From: Nitrospinota bacterium | GTDB taxonomy: Bacteria > Nitrospinota > Nitrospinia > Nitrospinales > VA-1 | DNA: 52,602 nt | Reading direction: 5' to 3' | Assembly: GCA_027619975.1 (NCBI GenBank) | Contig: JAQCGX010000025.1 | Coordinates: 1-52,602, forward strand | Shown: positions 25,704 to 35,753 of the stretch, one piece after another | Layout of the letters: the number at the start of each line of letters is the position of its first letter | Position numbering within the stretch: position 1 is the first letter of the stretch | Notes under the pieces: model-generated | What the model was told of the DNA's origin: nothing | The model's database searches: none | What the model saw: the letters and a program-made list of their open reading frames with translations, nothing else | Program-made: the position numbers and the translations under genes

Positions 25704-27155
25704 ATGAGCCTTCGTTTATACAACTCATTGACCCGGAAAAAAGAGGATTTTGTCCCACTCGATAAGAATCGTGTTGGGATGTATGTGTGCGGTGTGACCG
25801 TTTACGATTACTGTCATATTGGGCATGCACGGGCCGCCGTGGCATTCGACACCATTTTCAGGTACTTGAAGCATCTCGGCTATCAAGTGAACTACGCGCG
25901 GAATTTCACCGATATCGACGACAAAATCATCAACCGCGCCAATGAAGAAGGCATTCCCTGGCAGGAAGTGACGGAGAAATACATCCAGGCTTTCTATGAT
26001 GACATGGGCCAACTCAACATTGAACTCCCCACCGTAGAACCCAAAGCCACCGACCATATCCCCGAGATGATCGCCATGATCGCATCTCTCATTGAACAGG
26101 GCAAAGCTTATAACTCAGATGGCGATGTTTTCTATTCCGTCCTGTCATTTCCCGACTACGGCCAACTTTCCGGAAAAAACACCGACGATCTTCTTTCCGG
26201 AGCCCGCGTCGATGTCAACGAAAGCAAACGCAATCCCCTCGATTTCGCACTGTGGAAAAAAAGCAAGCCGGGAGAACCGGCATGGGACAGCCCCTGGGGC
26301 CAAGGTCGCCCAGGATGGCATATTGAATGCTCCGCTATGGGAACACGCTACCTGGGAGAAACCTTCGACATTCATGGCGGCGGCAAGGACCTGATCTTTC
26401 CGCACCACGAAAACGAAATCGCCCAGTCCTGCGGGGCCTCGGGAAAAGCCCCGGTCAAATATTGGCTGCATAATGGATTTGTCAATATCGATAAAGAAAA
26501 AATGTCCAAATCGCTGGGCAATTTTTCGACCATTCGCGACATTTATCAACGCCATCACCCTGAGGTTTTGCGGCTGTTTTTGATCAGCAGTCATTACCGC
26601 AATCCGATAGACTTTTCCGAAAAAAACATCGAAGATGCGGAGAAGGTCCTGATCCGACTTTACGAAGGCATCGAAGCGGCGGAAGCCATTCTCAAGGACA
26701 AAAATAACGCGGAAATCCCCTCTTCCGACGACAAGGTGAAATCCAGCCCGTTGATGCAAAAGTTTGAAGAAGCCATGAACGATGACTTCAACACTTCTGT
26801 CGCCCTGGCCCACATGAACGAAGAGTTGAGAAACCTCAACCGTCTGGTGAGCGAACCGCAAACCAATTCCGGTGCGTCGAGTGAACTGCAAATCAGCCTC
26901 GCTTCCCTGAAAGCCGTGGGAGGGGTGTTGGGCCTGTTCTACCAGACACCCGAACAATTCCAGGCGGAAATTTTCCAATTGAAGAACAGCGCGTTGAACC
27001 TGGATACCGATAAAATCGAAGCCCTCATTGCCGCCAGAAATGCCGCCAGAAAAGCCAAGGACTGGGGCAAGGCCGATCAATGCAGGAATGACCTGACCGC
27101 CATGGGAGTGGCCATCGAAGACACTCCTGGCGGCACAGAGTGGAAAATAAAATGA
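25704..27155 (+). CDS. cysS: Cysteinyl-tRNA synthetase
   Basis: A class I aminoacyl-tRNA synthetase of 483 residues charging tRNA-Cys. The zinc and HIGH-type motifs are in YVCGVTVYDYCHIGHARA, further zinc ligands lie in the WHIECSAM and HHENEIAQS segments, and the KMSKS loop is EKMSKSLGN. ATG 25704 gives the usual short N-terminus; TTG 25680 is an alternative eight codons upstream. The stop overlaps the next gene (ATGA). Confidence 0.95.
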   Translation: MSLRLYNSLTRKKEDFVPLDKNRVGMYVCGVTVYDYCHIGHARAAVAFDTIFRYLKHLGYQVNYARNFTDIDDKIINRANEEGIPWQEVTEKYIQAFYDDMGQLNIELPTVEPKATDHIPEMIAMIASLIEQGKAYNSDGDVFYSVLSFPDYGQLSGKNTDDLLSGARVDVNESKRNPLDFALWKKSKPGEPAWDSPWGQGRPGWHIECSAMGTRYLGETFDIHGGGKDLIFPHHENEIAQSCGASGKAPVKYWLHNGFVNIDKEKMSKSLGNFSTIRDIYQRHHPEVLRLFLISSHYRNPIDFSEKNIEDAEKVLIRLYEGIEAAEAILKDKNNAEIPSSDDKVKSSPLMQKFEEAMNDDFNTSVALAHMNEELRNLNRLVSEPQTNSGASSELQISLASLKAVGGVLGLFYQTPEQFQAEIFQLKNSALNLDTDKIEALIAARNAARKAKDWGKADQCRNDLTAMGVAIEDTPGGTEWKIK

Positions 27156-28687
27156 ACCCGGCCCCCGAACTATTCACAAACTCTTTCAGTAAATACACCC
27201 ACGACTTCACCCAGATTCAGGTGGATGAGAAAGAGCGCAAGATCCGCGTCCCCGAAAAAACCATCCGCTGTATCTGGAACGAACAACTGTTCAAAACCAA
27301 ACAATTGCAAACCACAAGCGGCGAAGAACTGGAAATCATTTTTCCGGGACACTGGAATTTTGGACCGGGGCCCGACTTCAAAAACGCCGCCATGAAGGTG
27401 AACGGTAAAATTCTGGAAGGGGATGTGCAAATCCACGTCTATTCCTCAGACTGGCAGGCAAATGACCTGACCGGCAACCCCGAATATGACAACGTGATTC
27501 TCCACGTTTTTTTATGGAAGAGCCAGGACGAAACCTTTTCCGATGAAAAAACTTCCGTTCGCGAACTGGAGTTAAAAAGTGTCCTGACCAAGGGAATTCT
27601 CGACCTCAACGATGAATTGGATTTTGACAGCTATCCCGTCCTGTATCAACACAACTACGGGCGGTGCCACCAGCCGCTGTCTCTGCTCTCAAAGGAAAAA
27701 CTGACGCATCTTTTGAACGCCGCAGGCGACGCCCGGATACTGGTCAAAATGGAACGATTTCACGACCGGACCCTTATCAACGGCTACGAGCAAACCTTTT
27801 ACGAGGGCGTCGCTGAAGCTCTGGGTTATCCCAATAACAAGGAGCCTTTTCAGAAACTGGCCGGGACGCTCTCTTTAAACACTCTGAATGCATTATTGCC
27901 CGTAAACCTCAACCAGCCGGAAAAAATTCTTCACGTTCAGGCGCTATTATTCGGAGTTGCAGGGCTCATCGAGTTCAAGTCTCTGGACACCGCGTCACTG
28001 TTCCCGGACGACCGGCAATATTTTGAAACATTACAGCACTTATGGGAAACCCACCGCTCCCAGGTTCCGGCCAGCCGATTGACCCAGAGTTCCTGGAAAT
28101 TCGGTGGCATTCGACCGGCGAATTTTCCGTACCGCAGAATCGCGGCGCTGTCACATTTGATCGTCCGGCATGAGGCCAACGGCATGTTCGCCGATTACAT
28201 AGAGACGCTCCAGTCATGTATTGCCCATGACGAAAACAAGGGCTATCACATCAGCATTCCGAAAAGCTTTTACGATTTTTTCTGTGTCGAGGCCGATGAT
28301 TACTGGGCCAACCACTATTCCCCCGGCGGCAAACGATTGGCCAAGGGGCAGCTTCTAATTGGCTCCACACGGTCCAAAGAAATAACCATCAATATTGTGA
28401 TCCCCATCGGGCTGATTTATGCACGCGCCAGCAAATCGGTTTCACTGGAAACCGCCTTCAATGTCATTTTTCAGTCCGGGACAAAGTCCGGCGACAACAA
28501 GTTACTGCGCTTCATGCGGCATTACATCTTTGGGGACAAAAAGGACATGATTGCGGTGCTGGCCAACGACAAACAAACGCAGGGATTGATGCAGATCTAT
28601 CAGGACTTTTGCACGCAGAATGAAAATAATTGTCTGAAGTGTCAATTCCCCGATGTCATCAACAGATATTTTTCAAAATCTGTTTAA
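27152..28687 (+). CDS. DUF2851 family protein
   Basis: A 511-residue soluble protein of the DUF2851 family, recognised by the N-terminal FPGHWNFGPGPDFKNAAMKVNG and GDVQIHVYSSDWQ segments and the middle stretch ILVKMERFHDRTLINGYEQTFYEGVAEALGY. The function is unknown. The C-terminal part ends with an NNCLKCQFPDVI segment that is rather like a metal-binding end. The ATG overlaps the cysS stop, so the two are coupled, although no functional link is evident. Confidence 0.85.
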   Translation: MNPAPELFTNSFSKYTHDFTQIQVDEKERKIRVPEKTIRCIWNEQLFKTKQLQTTSGEELEIIFPGHWNFGPGPDFKNAAMKVNGKILEGDVQIHVYSSDWQANDLTGNPEYDNVILHVFLWKSQDETFSDEKTSVRELELKSVLTKGILDLNDELDFDSYPVLYQHNYGRCHQPLSLLSKEKLTHLLNAAGDARILVKMERFHDRTLINGYEQTFYEGVAEALGYPNNKEPFQKLAGTLSLNTLNALLPVNLNQPEKILHVQALLFGVAGLIEFKSLDTASLFPDDRQYFETLQHLWETHRSQVPASRLTQSSWKFGGIRPANFPYRRIAALSHLIVRHEANGMFADYIETLQSCIAHDENKGYHISIPKSFYDFFCVEADDYWANHYSPGGKRLAKGQLLIGSTRSKEITINIVIPIGLIYARASKSVSLETAFNVIFQSGTKSGDNKLLRFMRHYIFGDKKDMIAVLANDKQTQGLMQIYQDFCTQNENNCLKCQFPDVINRYFSKSV

Positions 28688-28898
28688 AAATCGACACCGA
28701 AGCCTCCCTGGAGGGTAGTTTCAAGCCAGCTATTCAAGCCCGTTTTTCTGCCCCGGGACTCCTGAACAGAAAAATCCGTTGCGAGCCGTCTCCCTGGGTT
28801 CTAAAAAGGACCTTAGGGCTTGATTCCAGCGCCTCAACACGATAAAGTGTCAGTAACCCCATTGGTTTTTAATCTTTTATCAGGATAACCGAAATATC
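28688..28898 (+). other. 211-base gap before cysD
   Basis: I see no gene or tRNA here. A short stem, CCTCC-CT-GGAGG, sits at about 28704-28715. The length is enough for a promoter and a structured leader for the sulfate-activation genes, but no known riboswitch pattern was recognised. Confidence 0.3.
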
Positions 28899-29705
28899 AT
28901 GGATCATTTGGACGATCTGGAAAGTCAAAGCATATTCATCCTCCGCGAGGCGTACAAGAACTTCAAAAACCTGGCCATGTTGTGGTCCATCGGTAAGGAC
29001 TCCACGGTCATGGCCTGGCTGGCGCGTAAAGCCTTTTTTGGCTACTGTCCCATGCCTTTCGTGCACATCGACACCAGTTTTAAAATCCCGGCCATGATCG
29101 AATACCGCGACAAAATGGCAAAGGAATGGGGGCTGAACCTGGTTGTCGGCCAGAACAAAAAGGCTCTCGCTGAGGGGATGAACCATACTATGGGCCGCAT
29201 GGTTTGCTGTGAAGCCTTAAAAACCCAGGGTTTGCAGCAGGTTATGGAGGCCAAGGGATACACCGGTCTGATTCTGGGGATCCGCCGGGATGAAGAAGGA
29301 ACCCGCGCCAAGGAGCGCTATTTTTCGCCGCGGGATAAAAATTTTGAGTGGGATTTCAAAGATCAGCCGCCTGAGCTCTGGGACCAGTTCAAAACGACGT
29401 TTAAAGAGGGAACCCACATCCGCATCCACCCTATATTGCATTGGACGGAACTCAACGTCTGGGAGTACATCCAACGGGAGAAAATCCCCATCATCGACCT
29501 CTATTTTGCCAACAAAGAAGGCAGGCGCTACCGATCCCTCGGTTGCGCCCCCTGCACCGGCTCCATAGAGTCGAATGCAAAGACGGTTGAAGAGATCGTG
29601 GACGAGTTAAAAAATAACACCACCACTGCGGAACGTTCTGGCAGAGCCCAGGATCAGGAAGACACCTATGCCATGCAGAAACTTCGCGCCAAAGGATACA
29701 TGTAA
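28899..29705 (+). CDS. cysD: Sulfate adenylyltransferase small subunit
   Basis: A 268-residue PP-loop ATPase that, with CysN, turns sulfate and ATP into APS. The PP-loop is [14 protein letters not shown] near residue 28 (consensus SGGKDS, here SIGKDS). Other marks are [31 protein letters not shown], and [13 protein letters not shown]. It has an AGGATAAC ribosome site. The stop abuts the cysN ATG directly. Confidence 0.93.
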   Translation: MDHLDDLESQSIFILREAYKNFKNLAMLWSIGKDSTVMAWLARKAFFGYCPMPFVHIDTSFKIPAMIEYRDKMAKEWGLNLVVGQNKKALAEGMNHTMGRMVCCEALKTQGLQQVMEAKGYTGLILGIRRDEEGTRAKERYFSPRDKNFEWDFKDQPPELWDQFKTTFKEGTHIRIHPILHWTELNVWEYIQREKIPIIDLYFANKEGRRYRSLGCAPCTGSIESNAKTVEEIVDELKNNTTTAERSGRAQDQEDTYAMQKLRAKGYM

Positions 29706-31538
29706 ATGAACGATAACGGAAACGTCCCAACTCTCTCCAGCCGGCAAATGAAGCTGGTGATCGTGGGGCATGTGGATCACGGAAAGTCCACTTTGGTGGG
29801 ACGACTGCTTTCCGACACGGGCAGTCTGCCGGAAGGTAAAATAGACTTCATCAAGAACATCTGCGAGCGGCAGGGAAAAGTCTTCGAGTTCGCGTTCCTT
29901 CTCGATGCGTTGGAAGAGGAACAGGACCAGGGCATCACCATCGATACCTCGCAAATATTTTTTAAAACTAAAAAACGACACTACGTCATCATCGACGCTC
30001 CCGGCCATAAGGAATTTTTGAAAAACATGGTGACCGGAGCCGCCAATGCCGAATCGGCGCTCCTCCTGATAGACGCTTACGAAGGCGTGCAGGAACAATC
30101 CCGCCGACATGGCTATATCTTAAAGCTCTTGGGGCTGGATCAGGTAGCGGTGGTGGTCAACAAAATGGATCTGGTGAACTACGACCCGGAAGTTTTTTTC
30201 AAGATTAAATCCGAATACACCGCTTTTCTGGCATCCATTGGAGTTCAAGCCGCTGACTTTATTCCGGTTTCCGCAAAACTGGGGACTAACATCGCCAAAC
30301 GTGAAGATGAAATGCCCTGGTATAAAGGTCCCACGGTTCTGGAAATGCTGGATCGGTTCGAGGAAAAAGTTCATCCCGATCATCTACCGTTCCGCTTTCC
30401 GGTTCAGGATGTCTACAAATTCGACGAACGCCGGATCATCGCCGGGCGGGTCGAATCCGGGCGGCTCAAGGTTGGAGACCACCTCACGTTTTCACCTTCC
30501 AACAAAAAGAGCGTGGTCAAATCAATTGAAGCCTGGAGTGTGCCCAAGCAACCGACAGAAGCCTCCGCATCCCAGTCCATCGGATTCACCCTTGAAGAAC
30601 AGATTTTTGTCGAACGCGGAGATGTCGCCACCCTGGTGGATGAATTGCCCATCGTTTCTTCAACCTTTGACGTCAATCTGTTCTGGATGGGAAAACGGCA
30701 TTTGGAAAAGGGCCGCACCTATACCTTGAAACTCACCACCCAGGAAGTGGCCTGCGAAGTGGTGGAATTCAAAAAAGTGATCGACGCTTCCACCCTGGAA
30801 ACTCTGGCCGATCAGGATTTTCTTGCCAAGAATGATGTAGCCGAATTGACCTTAAAAACCAAGAGACCGGTGGCATTCGACCTTTTTGGAACCAGCGCGA
30901 CTACCGGACGCTTTGTGATGGTGGATGAATATGACGTGTGCGGAGGCGGCATCATCACCACCTACACTCCGTCAAATAAAGAAGATAAATTACGCGATGA
31001 AGTCCGCTTCCGGAATTTCAACTGGGTGCAGAGCGGTATCAAGGCCGAGGAACGGGCTTACCGCAATGGTCACCGGGCGGCGCTCATTCTCATTTCCGGC
31101 GACAGCGGCGTTGGCAAGGCCAAACTGGCCCGGCATCTCGAAGAAAAACTGTTCAAATTGAATTTCCAGAGCTATCTTCTGGACCGTCGCAATGTGAGGC
31201 TGGGAGTTTCCGCCGATATCACAGCAGGTGATCAGGACTACTTGGACGGAGAAACCGTGCGACGGTTCGGAGAAGTCACGAAATTATTCCTCGACGCCGG
31301 TCACGTGGTCATTTCCACCTCCAACGCATTCAATCAGGACCAGGACTCAGACATTCGCCTGCTGTCGGAACCGCACCCGGTGATTGATATCTCGGTTACT
31401 GATGCGCCGGTCACAGCAGGCACGGTCGATGTGACTCTGTCTTTGCAGGAAGCCGAAAACGAGGTTGAAGCGGCCAATAAAATTTACCATTATCTGAAAG
31501 ACCAGAAAATCCTGACCGGCCACAATTACTCCATTTAA
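29706..31538 (+). CDS. cysN: CysN GTPase subunit of sulfate adenylyltransferase with degenerate C-terminal APS-kinase domain
   Basis: A 610-residue protein. The N-terminal GTPase has [13 protein letters not shown], the switch segment [21 protein letters not shown] and NKMDL, then two beta-barrel domains to about residue 440. The rest matches an APS kinase (CysC), but the P-loop reads GDSGVGKA at 465-472, without the Ser/Thr that binds magnesium. The expected DGDNxRHGL is DRRNVRLGV, and the FISPFR segment is altered to one with SNAFNQ. Thus the kinase half is probably inactive, while ATP sulfurylase activation by GTP should be intact. Fusions (CysNC) are common with active kinases. It follows cysD without a gap. 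Confidence 0.92.
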   Translation: MNDNGNVPTLSSRQMKLVIVGHVDHGKSTLVGRLLSDTGSLPEGKIDFIKNICERQGKVFEFAFLLDALEEEQDQGITIDTSQIFFKTKKRHYVIIDAPGHKEFLKNMVTGAANAESALLLIDAYEGVQEQSRRHGYILKLLGLDQVAVVVNKMDLVNYDPEVFFKIKSEYTAFLASIGVQAADFIPVSAKLGTNIAKREDEMPWYKGPTVLEMLDRFEEKVHPDHLPFRFPVQDVYKFDERRIIAGRVESGRLKVGDHLTFSPSNKKSVVKSIEAWSVPKQPTEASASQSIGFTLEEQIFVERGDVATLVDELPIVSSTFDVNLFWMGKRHLEKGRTYTLKLTTQEVACEVVEFKKVIDASTLETLADQDFLAKNDVAELTLKTKRPVAFDLFGTSATTGRFVMVDEYDVCGGGIITTYTPSNKEDKLRDEVRFRNFNWVQSGIKAEERAYRNGHRAALILISGDSGVGKAKLARHLEEKLFKLNFQSYLLDRRNVRLGVSADITAGDQDYLDGETVRRFGEVTKLFLDAGHVVISTSNAFNQDQDSDIRLLSEPHPVIDISVTDAPVTAGTVDVTLSLQEAENEVEAANKIYHYLKDQKILTGHNYSI

Positions 31539-31626
31539 GGATTGACTTTTCCTCGTTCTGATGGAAAATGAGCGGCTCAATATTCGCTGGAATTTTAACC
31601 ATAGATTGACACAGGACTGATTTGTC

Positions 31627-31935
31627 ATGCCCAAGATCACCGTAATCAACACCGAGACCGATGAGACCAAAACCTTCAAAGCAGGTTATGGAGCTAATTT
31701 GCGTAAAGCCGCCGCGTATAAGGATGTTGAAATCTACAAGGGAATGGCGAAAATGCTGAATTGCCGGGGAATGGGGGTGTGCGGCACCTGTCTGATCGAA
31801 GTGGAGCCCATGGAAAATGTCGACCCGCAAACGTTCATGGAAAGACTTCATAAAGTCGGCCCCAACCAGAAGCTGGGTTGCCGAGCCAAAGTTTACGGCG
31901 ACATCACCATCAAAGCCGCCATCAAAGACCTCTAG
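31627..31935 (+). CDS. 2Fe-2S ferredoxin-like protein
   Basis: A 102-residue protein of the plant-type 2Fe-2S fold. The cluster cysteines are in CRGMGVCGTC (C-x5-C-x2-C) near residue 46 with a fourth cysteine at GCRAKVYGD. An insert of about ten residues with EVEPMENVDPQTFMERL precedes the last ligand. It is 88 bases after cysN with its own spacing, so it could be cotranscribed. It may supply electrons to a reductase encoded elsewhere. Confidence 0.85.
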   Translation: MPKITVINTETDETKTFKAGYGANLRKAAAYKDVEIYKGMAKMLNCRGMGVCGTCLIEVEPMENVDPQTFMERLHKVGPNQKLGCRAKVYGDITIKAAIKDL

Positions 31936-31967
31936 CTCGACCCGCCCTAAGGAATGGAAACTTCCTG

Positions 31968-31988
31968 AAACCTGCCATCGGTTTTTTT
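31968..31988 (+). terminator. Weak terminator after the ferredoxin gene
   Basis: A 5-base-pair stem AAACC/GGTTT with a 7-base loop runs into seven T's. A second small stem (AGGAA/TTCCT) lies just upstream. Confidence 0.4.
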
Positions 31989-32100
31989 CTAAACTCATCT
32001 CTGTGGTAATTTTTTCCTTTATTCTTCCTCCCCTCATCAGCCTTATCGTCACGCAACTTGAAATAACCTGGCAACCGCATCCCGTCGAAGCGTGCTAATT

Positions 32101-32454
32101 TTAGAGTTGCAACAGCACCAGCACCGGAAGCAGGGTCAAACCAACTATGGATAAAAAAGCATGCAGTAGGACATCCCATCGTTTGCTGAGCGGAATGACT
32201 GTGATAAAGTAAAGAAAGATCAGGATTTCCCAAATAGTCAGCCTGTAATTAATACGCTGACAGATCAGAAAACCCATAAAACAGATCAGGACCGCGAGAT
32301 ACCCCAAGAGGTGAGCTTTTATCAGCGGCTTTGTGCGCTTAAGAAAAGCCATGTAAGCGCCAAGAAAAATATTGAGGATGTGAAACCCGATCGCCGCGAA
32401 GACCCAGGGCAAAGCGGGAGAGGAAGTGATTTTAGATAGAATGAGGGAGTCCAC
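32101..32454 (-). CDS. Small polytopic membrane protein, unknown
   Basis: A 117-residue protein with four hydrophobic segments at about 15-37, 45-65, 72-90 and 95-116. A basic stretch KRTKPLIKAH separates the first two. It looks like a small DUF420-type or other membrane-module protein but I recognise no conserved residues. It is divergent from the SDR gene and converges on the ferredoxin gene. Confidence 0.55.
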   Translation of the reverse strand: MDSLILSKITSSPALPWVFAAIGFHILNIFLGAYMAFLKRTKPLIKAHLLGYLAVLICFMGFLICQRINYRLTIWEILIFLYFITVIPLSKRWDVLLHAFLSIVGLTLLPVLVLLQL

Positions 32455-32504
32455 AGTCTGGAGTTTATGATGGCTATTATCAGGAAAGAAAACGGGATTT
32501 TATC

Positions 32505-33302
32505 ATGGATTTAAGTCTTAAAGGCAGGAAAGTTCTCATCACCGGAGCGGGAGACGGCATTGGCCGCACCCTGGCCCTTGATTTCGCCGAAATGGGCGCT
32601 CGTGTGGCCGGTTGCGCCCGGAGTGAGGACCGACTGACCAGCCTTTCCAGGGAAATAGAGGGAACGGGCCATTTTTTCCATGCCGCCGATTTGACCCGTC
32701 CCGAGGACATTCAGACCTTTCATGACCAAGTGATGGAAGAATTTGGCGGGTTGGATGTTCTGATCAACAACGCCGGGTCGATCATCAAAATGGGTGGTTT
32801 TTTTGACGTATCTGATGCTGACTGGCAGGATTCTTTTAACATTAACTTGATGCCTGCGGTCCGGCTTTCCCGGCTTTTCATTCCCACCCTCAAGCATTCC
32901 GGCGCCCCAAGGATCATCAACATTTCTTCCATCGCCGGCTCCCTACCTGGAGAAATATTTCCGCATTACAGCGCCATCAAGGCCGCGCTTTCAAACTTTA
33001 CCGTGTCCCTGGCGCAAACGTTGGCGCCGGAAAAAATTCTGGTCAACTCCGTATCTCCGGGCCCCGTATGGACCCGCTCCTGGGAAAAAGAAGCCCAGCT
33101 TGCCAGTAAAAAATCAGGGAAAAATTTGCACGAGGTGATCGACGACATCAAAACCCAAACCGCCCAGAGCGTCCTTCTAAAACGCATGGGCATGCCGGAA
33201 GATGTCACCGGGATTATCTTGTTCCTGGCATCCGACCGCTCAAGCTGGATCACCGGCTCCAATTTTACCGTCGACGGAGGCATCAACCTGGATCCCTACT
33301 GA
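32505..33302 (+). CDS. Short-chain dehydrogenase/reductase
   Basis: A 265-residue classical SDR. The cofactor motif is TGAGDGIG near residue 14, followed by the NNAGSI segment near 87, the catalytic Ser in NISSIAGS (about 142) and the Tyr/Lys in YSAIKAA (about 155). The C-terminal GMPEDVTGIILFLASDRSSWITGSNFTVDGG motif is typical of FabG-like and related reductases. The substrate cannot be assigned. It has no operon partner on the same strand apart from the HtrA gene 58 bases later. Confidence 0.85.
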   Translation: MDLSLKGRKVLITGAGDGIGRTLALDFAEMGARVAGCARSEDRLTSLSREIEGTGHFFHAADLTRPEDIQTFHDQVMEEFGGLDVLINNAGSIIKMGGFFDVSDADWQDSFNINLMPAVRLSRLFIPTLKHSGAPRIINISSIAGSLPGEIFPHYSAIKAALSNFTVSLAQTLAPEKILVNSVSPGPVWTRSWEKEAQLASKKSGKNLHEVIDDIKTQTAQSVLLKRMGMPEDVTGIILFLASDRSSWITGSNFTVDGGINLDPY

Positions 33303-33360
33303 AGATCATGCAGACTCTTCCTATGCACGAAATCATTTCCAACCCTACCCGGAATAAAAT

Positions 33361-34662
33361 ATGAAAAACCACAGCAATCCTACTACTGCCCATAGGGGCA
33401 TAATTTTTATCGCTTCCTGCCTGTCAGTTTTTTTTGCACTGGTCCTCAACGGGTGTTCTGTCTCACCCAAGCCCAAGGAATCCACCGAGTCGCTTATCAG
33501 CGCCGATTCGCCTATCTTCGACAAGCGCTTCCAGGAAGTGTCTTTCAAAGATCTCAATCTGGATAATTTCTGGGTGGAACGGGAAGATCAGAAGAAAATG
33601 GAATCGATCCCTATCACCAACAACACGTTCGCGGACCTGACCGACAAAGTCAAAAACGGGGTGGTTAATATTTATACCCTGCGAATCGAAGAGCGAAACG
33701 CCAACTTCGGAATATCTCCGAATGATATTCTACCTTTCAGAATCCCGCTGGTTTCCACAATATTCGAAATCATTCCGTTCCAGGTTCCCATTTCTTTCAA
33801 CACCCAGGGGTTGAGTCTGGGGTCTGGATTTATCATCAACGAGCAGGGTTACATCCTCACCAACGCCCACGTCGTGCAGAACGCCCTGGACATTCAGGTG
33901 TTGTTATCCGAAGGGACGAAAGGCTATCCTGCAAAAATCATCGGCATGGACCGTCTCACAGACACCGCCCTCCTGAAAATTGAAGCAGACCAGCCGTTGA
34001 CAGCTCTGCCGCTCGGCGACTCAGACCGCTTGCGAATGGGCGAAATGGCTCTGGCAGTCGGCAATCCCATGGGACTGCGGCACACCGTGACTTCCTGCCT
34101 TATCAGCGCCAAAGAAAGAGTTTCTTCACAACCCGATGACAAATATGCGTTTTTCATTCAGACCGACTCTGCAATCAATCCCGGAAGCAGTGGCGGCCCT
34201 CTCATCAATCTTCACGGCGAAGTGGTCGGCATCAACACCGCCATCGTTTCAGAGGCCCAATTGATCGGCTTTGCCGTTCCCGTGAACACCGTGAAAGAAG
34301 TCATGCCCTTGCTGGTTTTGGGTCAAACCGAACGCGGCTGGTTTGGGGCCAAGGCTTCCCCGCTCAGCCTGGAGCAAGCCGTGGAGTTGAACTACAGCGG
34401 GGGAAGCGCCATGTGGGTGGAGGAGGTCGAAAAAGACAGTCCGGCGCAAAAATCCGGACTGCAAGCCAATGACGTCATTGTAAAACTTAACGGCCAAGCG
34501 ATGGAAAGTTTCCTCATATTCCGCAGAAAACTGCTGGGACTGGCGCCGGGAAAGAAGATCCATCTGACGATTGTGAGAAACGGCGAGGAAAAAGAAATTA
34601 CCAGCACCTTGGTCCGACGCGCAATGAACGCACCCGCCAGCCCTTTAACAACTGGGGAATGA
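33361..34662 (+). CDS. HtrA/DegP-like trypsin-fold protease, lipoprotein
   Basis: A 433-residue protein. The N-terminal signal ends with LNGC, a lipobox, so it should be lipid-anchored and face the periplasm. The protease domain has H170 (TNAHVV), D201 (TDTALL) and S277 (GSSGG), with a serine in place of the more usual Asn in GNSGG. One PDZ domain (about 330-415) follows, with FRRKLLGLAPGKKI at its end. This is the DegS/HtrA layout with one PDZ. The lipid anchor and a stretch of unusual sequence at 40-130 ahead of the protease are distinctive. It probably degrades or senses misfolded envelope proteins. Confidence 0.85.
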   Translation: MKNHSNPTTAHRGIIFIASCLSVFFALVLNGCSVSPKPKESTESLISADSPIFDKRFQEVSFKDLNLDNFWVEREDQKKMESIPITNNTFADLTDKVKNGVVNIYTLRIEERNANFGISPNDILPFRIPLVSTIFEIIPFQVPISFNTQGLSLGSGFIINEQGYILTNAHVVQNALDIQVLLSEGTKGYPAKIIGMDRLTDTALLKIEADQPLTALPLGDSDRLRMGEMALAVGNPMGLRHTVTSCLISAKERVSSQPDDKYAFFIQTDSAINPGSSGGPLINLHGEVVGINTAIVSEAQLIGFAVPVNTVKEVMPLLVLGQTERGWFGAKASPLSLEQAVELNYSGGSAMWVEEVEKDSPAQKSGLQANDVIVKLNGQAMESFLIFRRKLLGLAPGKKIHLTIVRNGEEKEITSTLVRRAMNAPASPLTTGE

Positions 34663-34666
34663 GCCC

Positions 34667-35728
34667 TCAAAAACGCGCGCACAACCCCTGGTGGATATCC
34701 AGCAGGATGCGGTTCATGTCGTAGGTGTAATCCCATTCGGGATAATCTTTGCGAAAACGGCTGACATCGCTCACCCACCAGATGTGATCCCCCGTTCGGT
34801 TTTGTTCCGCATAAGTCCAGAGAAGTTTATTTCCGGTGATCTCCTCACAAAGCGAGATCGCTTCCAGAACGGAGCAATGGCTGAACCGCCCACCGCCCAT
34901 ATTATAAACTTTCGCCTGCTCAGGCTTGCAATAAAAATGATAAAGCGCATTCACCAGGTCGTAACTGTGGATATTATCGCGCACCTGTTTGCCCTGATAA
35001 CCAAACACCGTATATGGCTTTTTCTGTATCGTGCATAGCATCAGATAAGACAAAAACCCGTGCAGCTCCGCACCGGAATGCCCCGACCCCGTCAGACAGC
35101 CGCCCCGGAAACAGGCGGTTCGGATGCCGAAATAGCGGCCATACTCCTGCACCAGAAGATCCGCCGCGGCTTTTGAAGCCCCGAACAGACTGTGGGTGGT
35201 TTGATCGATACTCATCGACTCGTCAATCCCGTGCTCGTAAAAAGGATGCGAGTCGTCCAGCTCCCAGCGGGTTTCCAATTCCACCAGGGGCAGGGAATTA
35301 GGCGTATCGCCATAAACCTTGTTGGTGGACAAATAAATAAAAACCGCCTCGGGGCAATATTTCCGCGTCATTTCCAGCAACACCAGCGTGCCGTTGGCGT
35401 TCACCGTGAAATCTTTTATCGGGTCCTTCGCCGCCCAATCGTGAGACGGCTGCGCCGCCGCATGGATGATGAGCTTGACATCCTTGCCATATTCTGCAAA
35501 CAACCCACCCATCTCTTTCTCCGAACGGATATCCAGAGAGTGATGGCGATAATGCCCGCATTCATTTTCCAGAACCTTGCGGTTCCATGCGGTGGAGGCT
35601 TCTTCTCCAAAAAATTCACGGCGCATGTCGTTGTCCACGCCCACGACCTGCATGCCCTTTTGATCGAAAAACCGGACCGCCTCCGACCCTATCAGCCCCG
35701 CCGACCCTGTAATAATTACCGTATCCAA
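34667..35728 (-). CDS. NAD-dependent nucleotide-sugar epimerase (CDP-paratose 2-epimerase-like)
   Basis: A 353-residue extended SDR. It has GSAGLIGSE at the N-terminus, [13 protein letters not shown] near residue 87, [11 protein letters not shown] near 134, and the active-site segment [10 protein letters not shown]. Its C-terminal [15 protein letters not shown] and GDHIWWVSD are typical of the tyvelose-epimerase-like group. The catalytic YxxxK position has Phe (FGASK) rather than Tyr, which may be subfamily-wide. It sits in a minus-strand group with glycosyltransferase and radical SAM genes, so a role in an unusual sugar of the envelope is likely. Confidence 0.8.
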   Translation of the reverse strand: MDTVIITGSAGLIGSEAVRFFDQKGMQVVGVDNDMRREFFGEEASTAWNRKVLENECGHYRHHSLDIRSEKEMGGLFAEYGKDVKLIIHAAAQPSHDWAAKDPIKDFTVNANGTLVLLEMTRKYCPEAVFIYLSTNKVYGDTPNSLPLVELETRWELDDSHPFYEHGIDESMSIDQTTHSLFGASKAAADLLVQEYGRYFGIRTACFRGGCLTGSGHSGAELHGFLSYLMLCTIQKKPYTVFGYQGKQVRDNIHSYDLVNALYHFYCKPEQAKVYNMGGGRFSHCSVLEAISLCEEITGNKLLWTYAEQNRTGDHIWWVSDVSRFRKDYPEWDYTYDMNRILLDIHQGLCARF

Positions 35729-35753
35729 GTTATTTCTCTTTGTTGAATGGGTT

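Noticed and set aside
26145-27080. Minus-strand open frame of 311 codons inside cysS
   Set aside because: It is antisense to conserved synthetase motifs and its translation is low in recognisable structure.
31411-32052. Minus-strand open frame of 213 codons
   Set aside because: It overlaps the end of cysN and the whole ferredoxin gene, both well supported on the plus strand.
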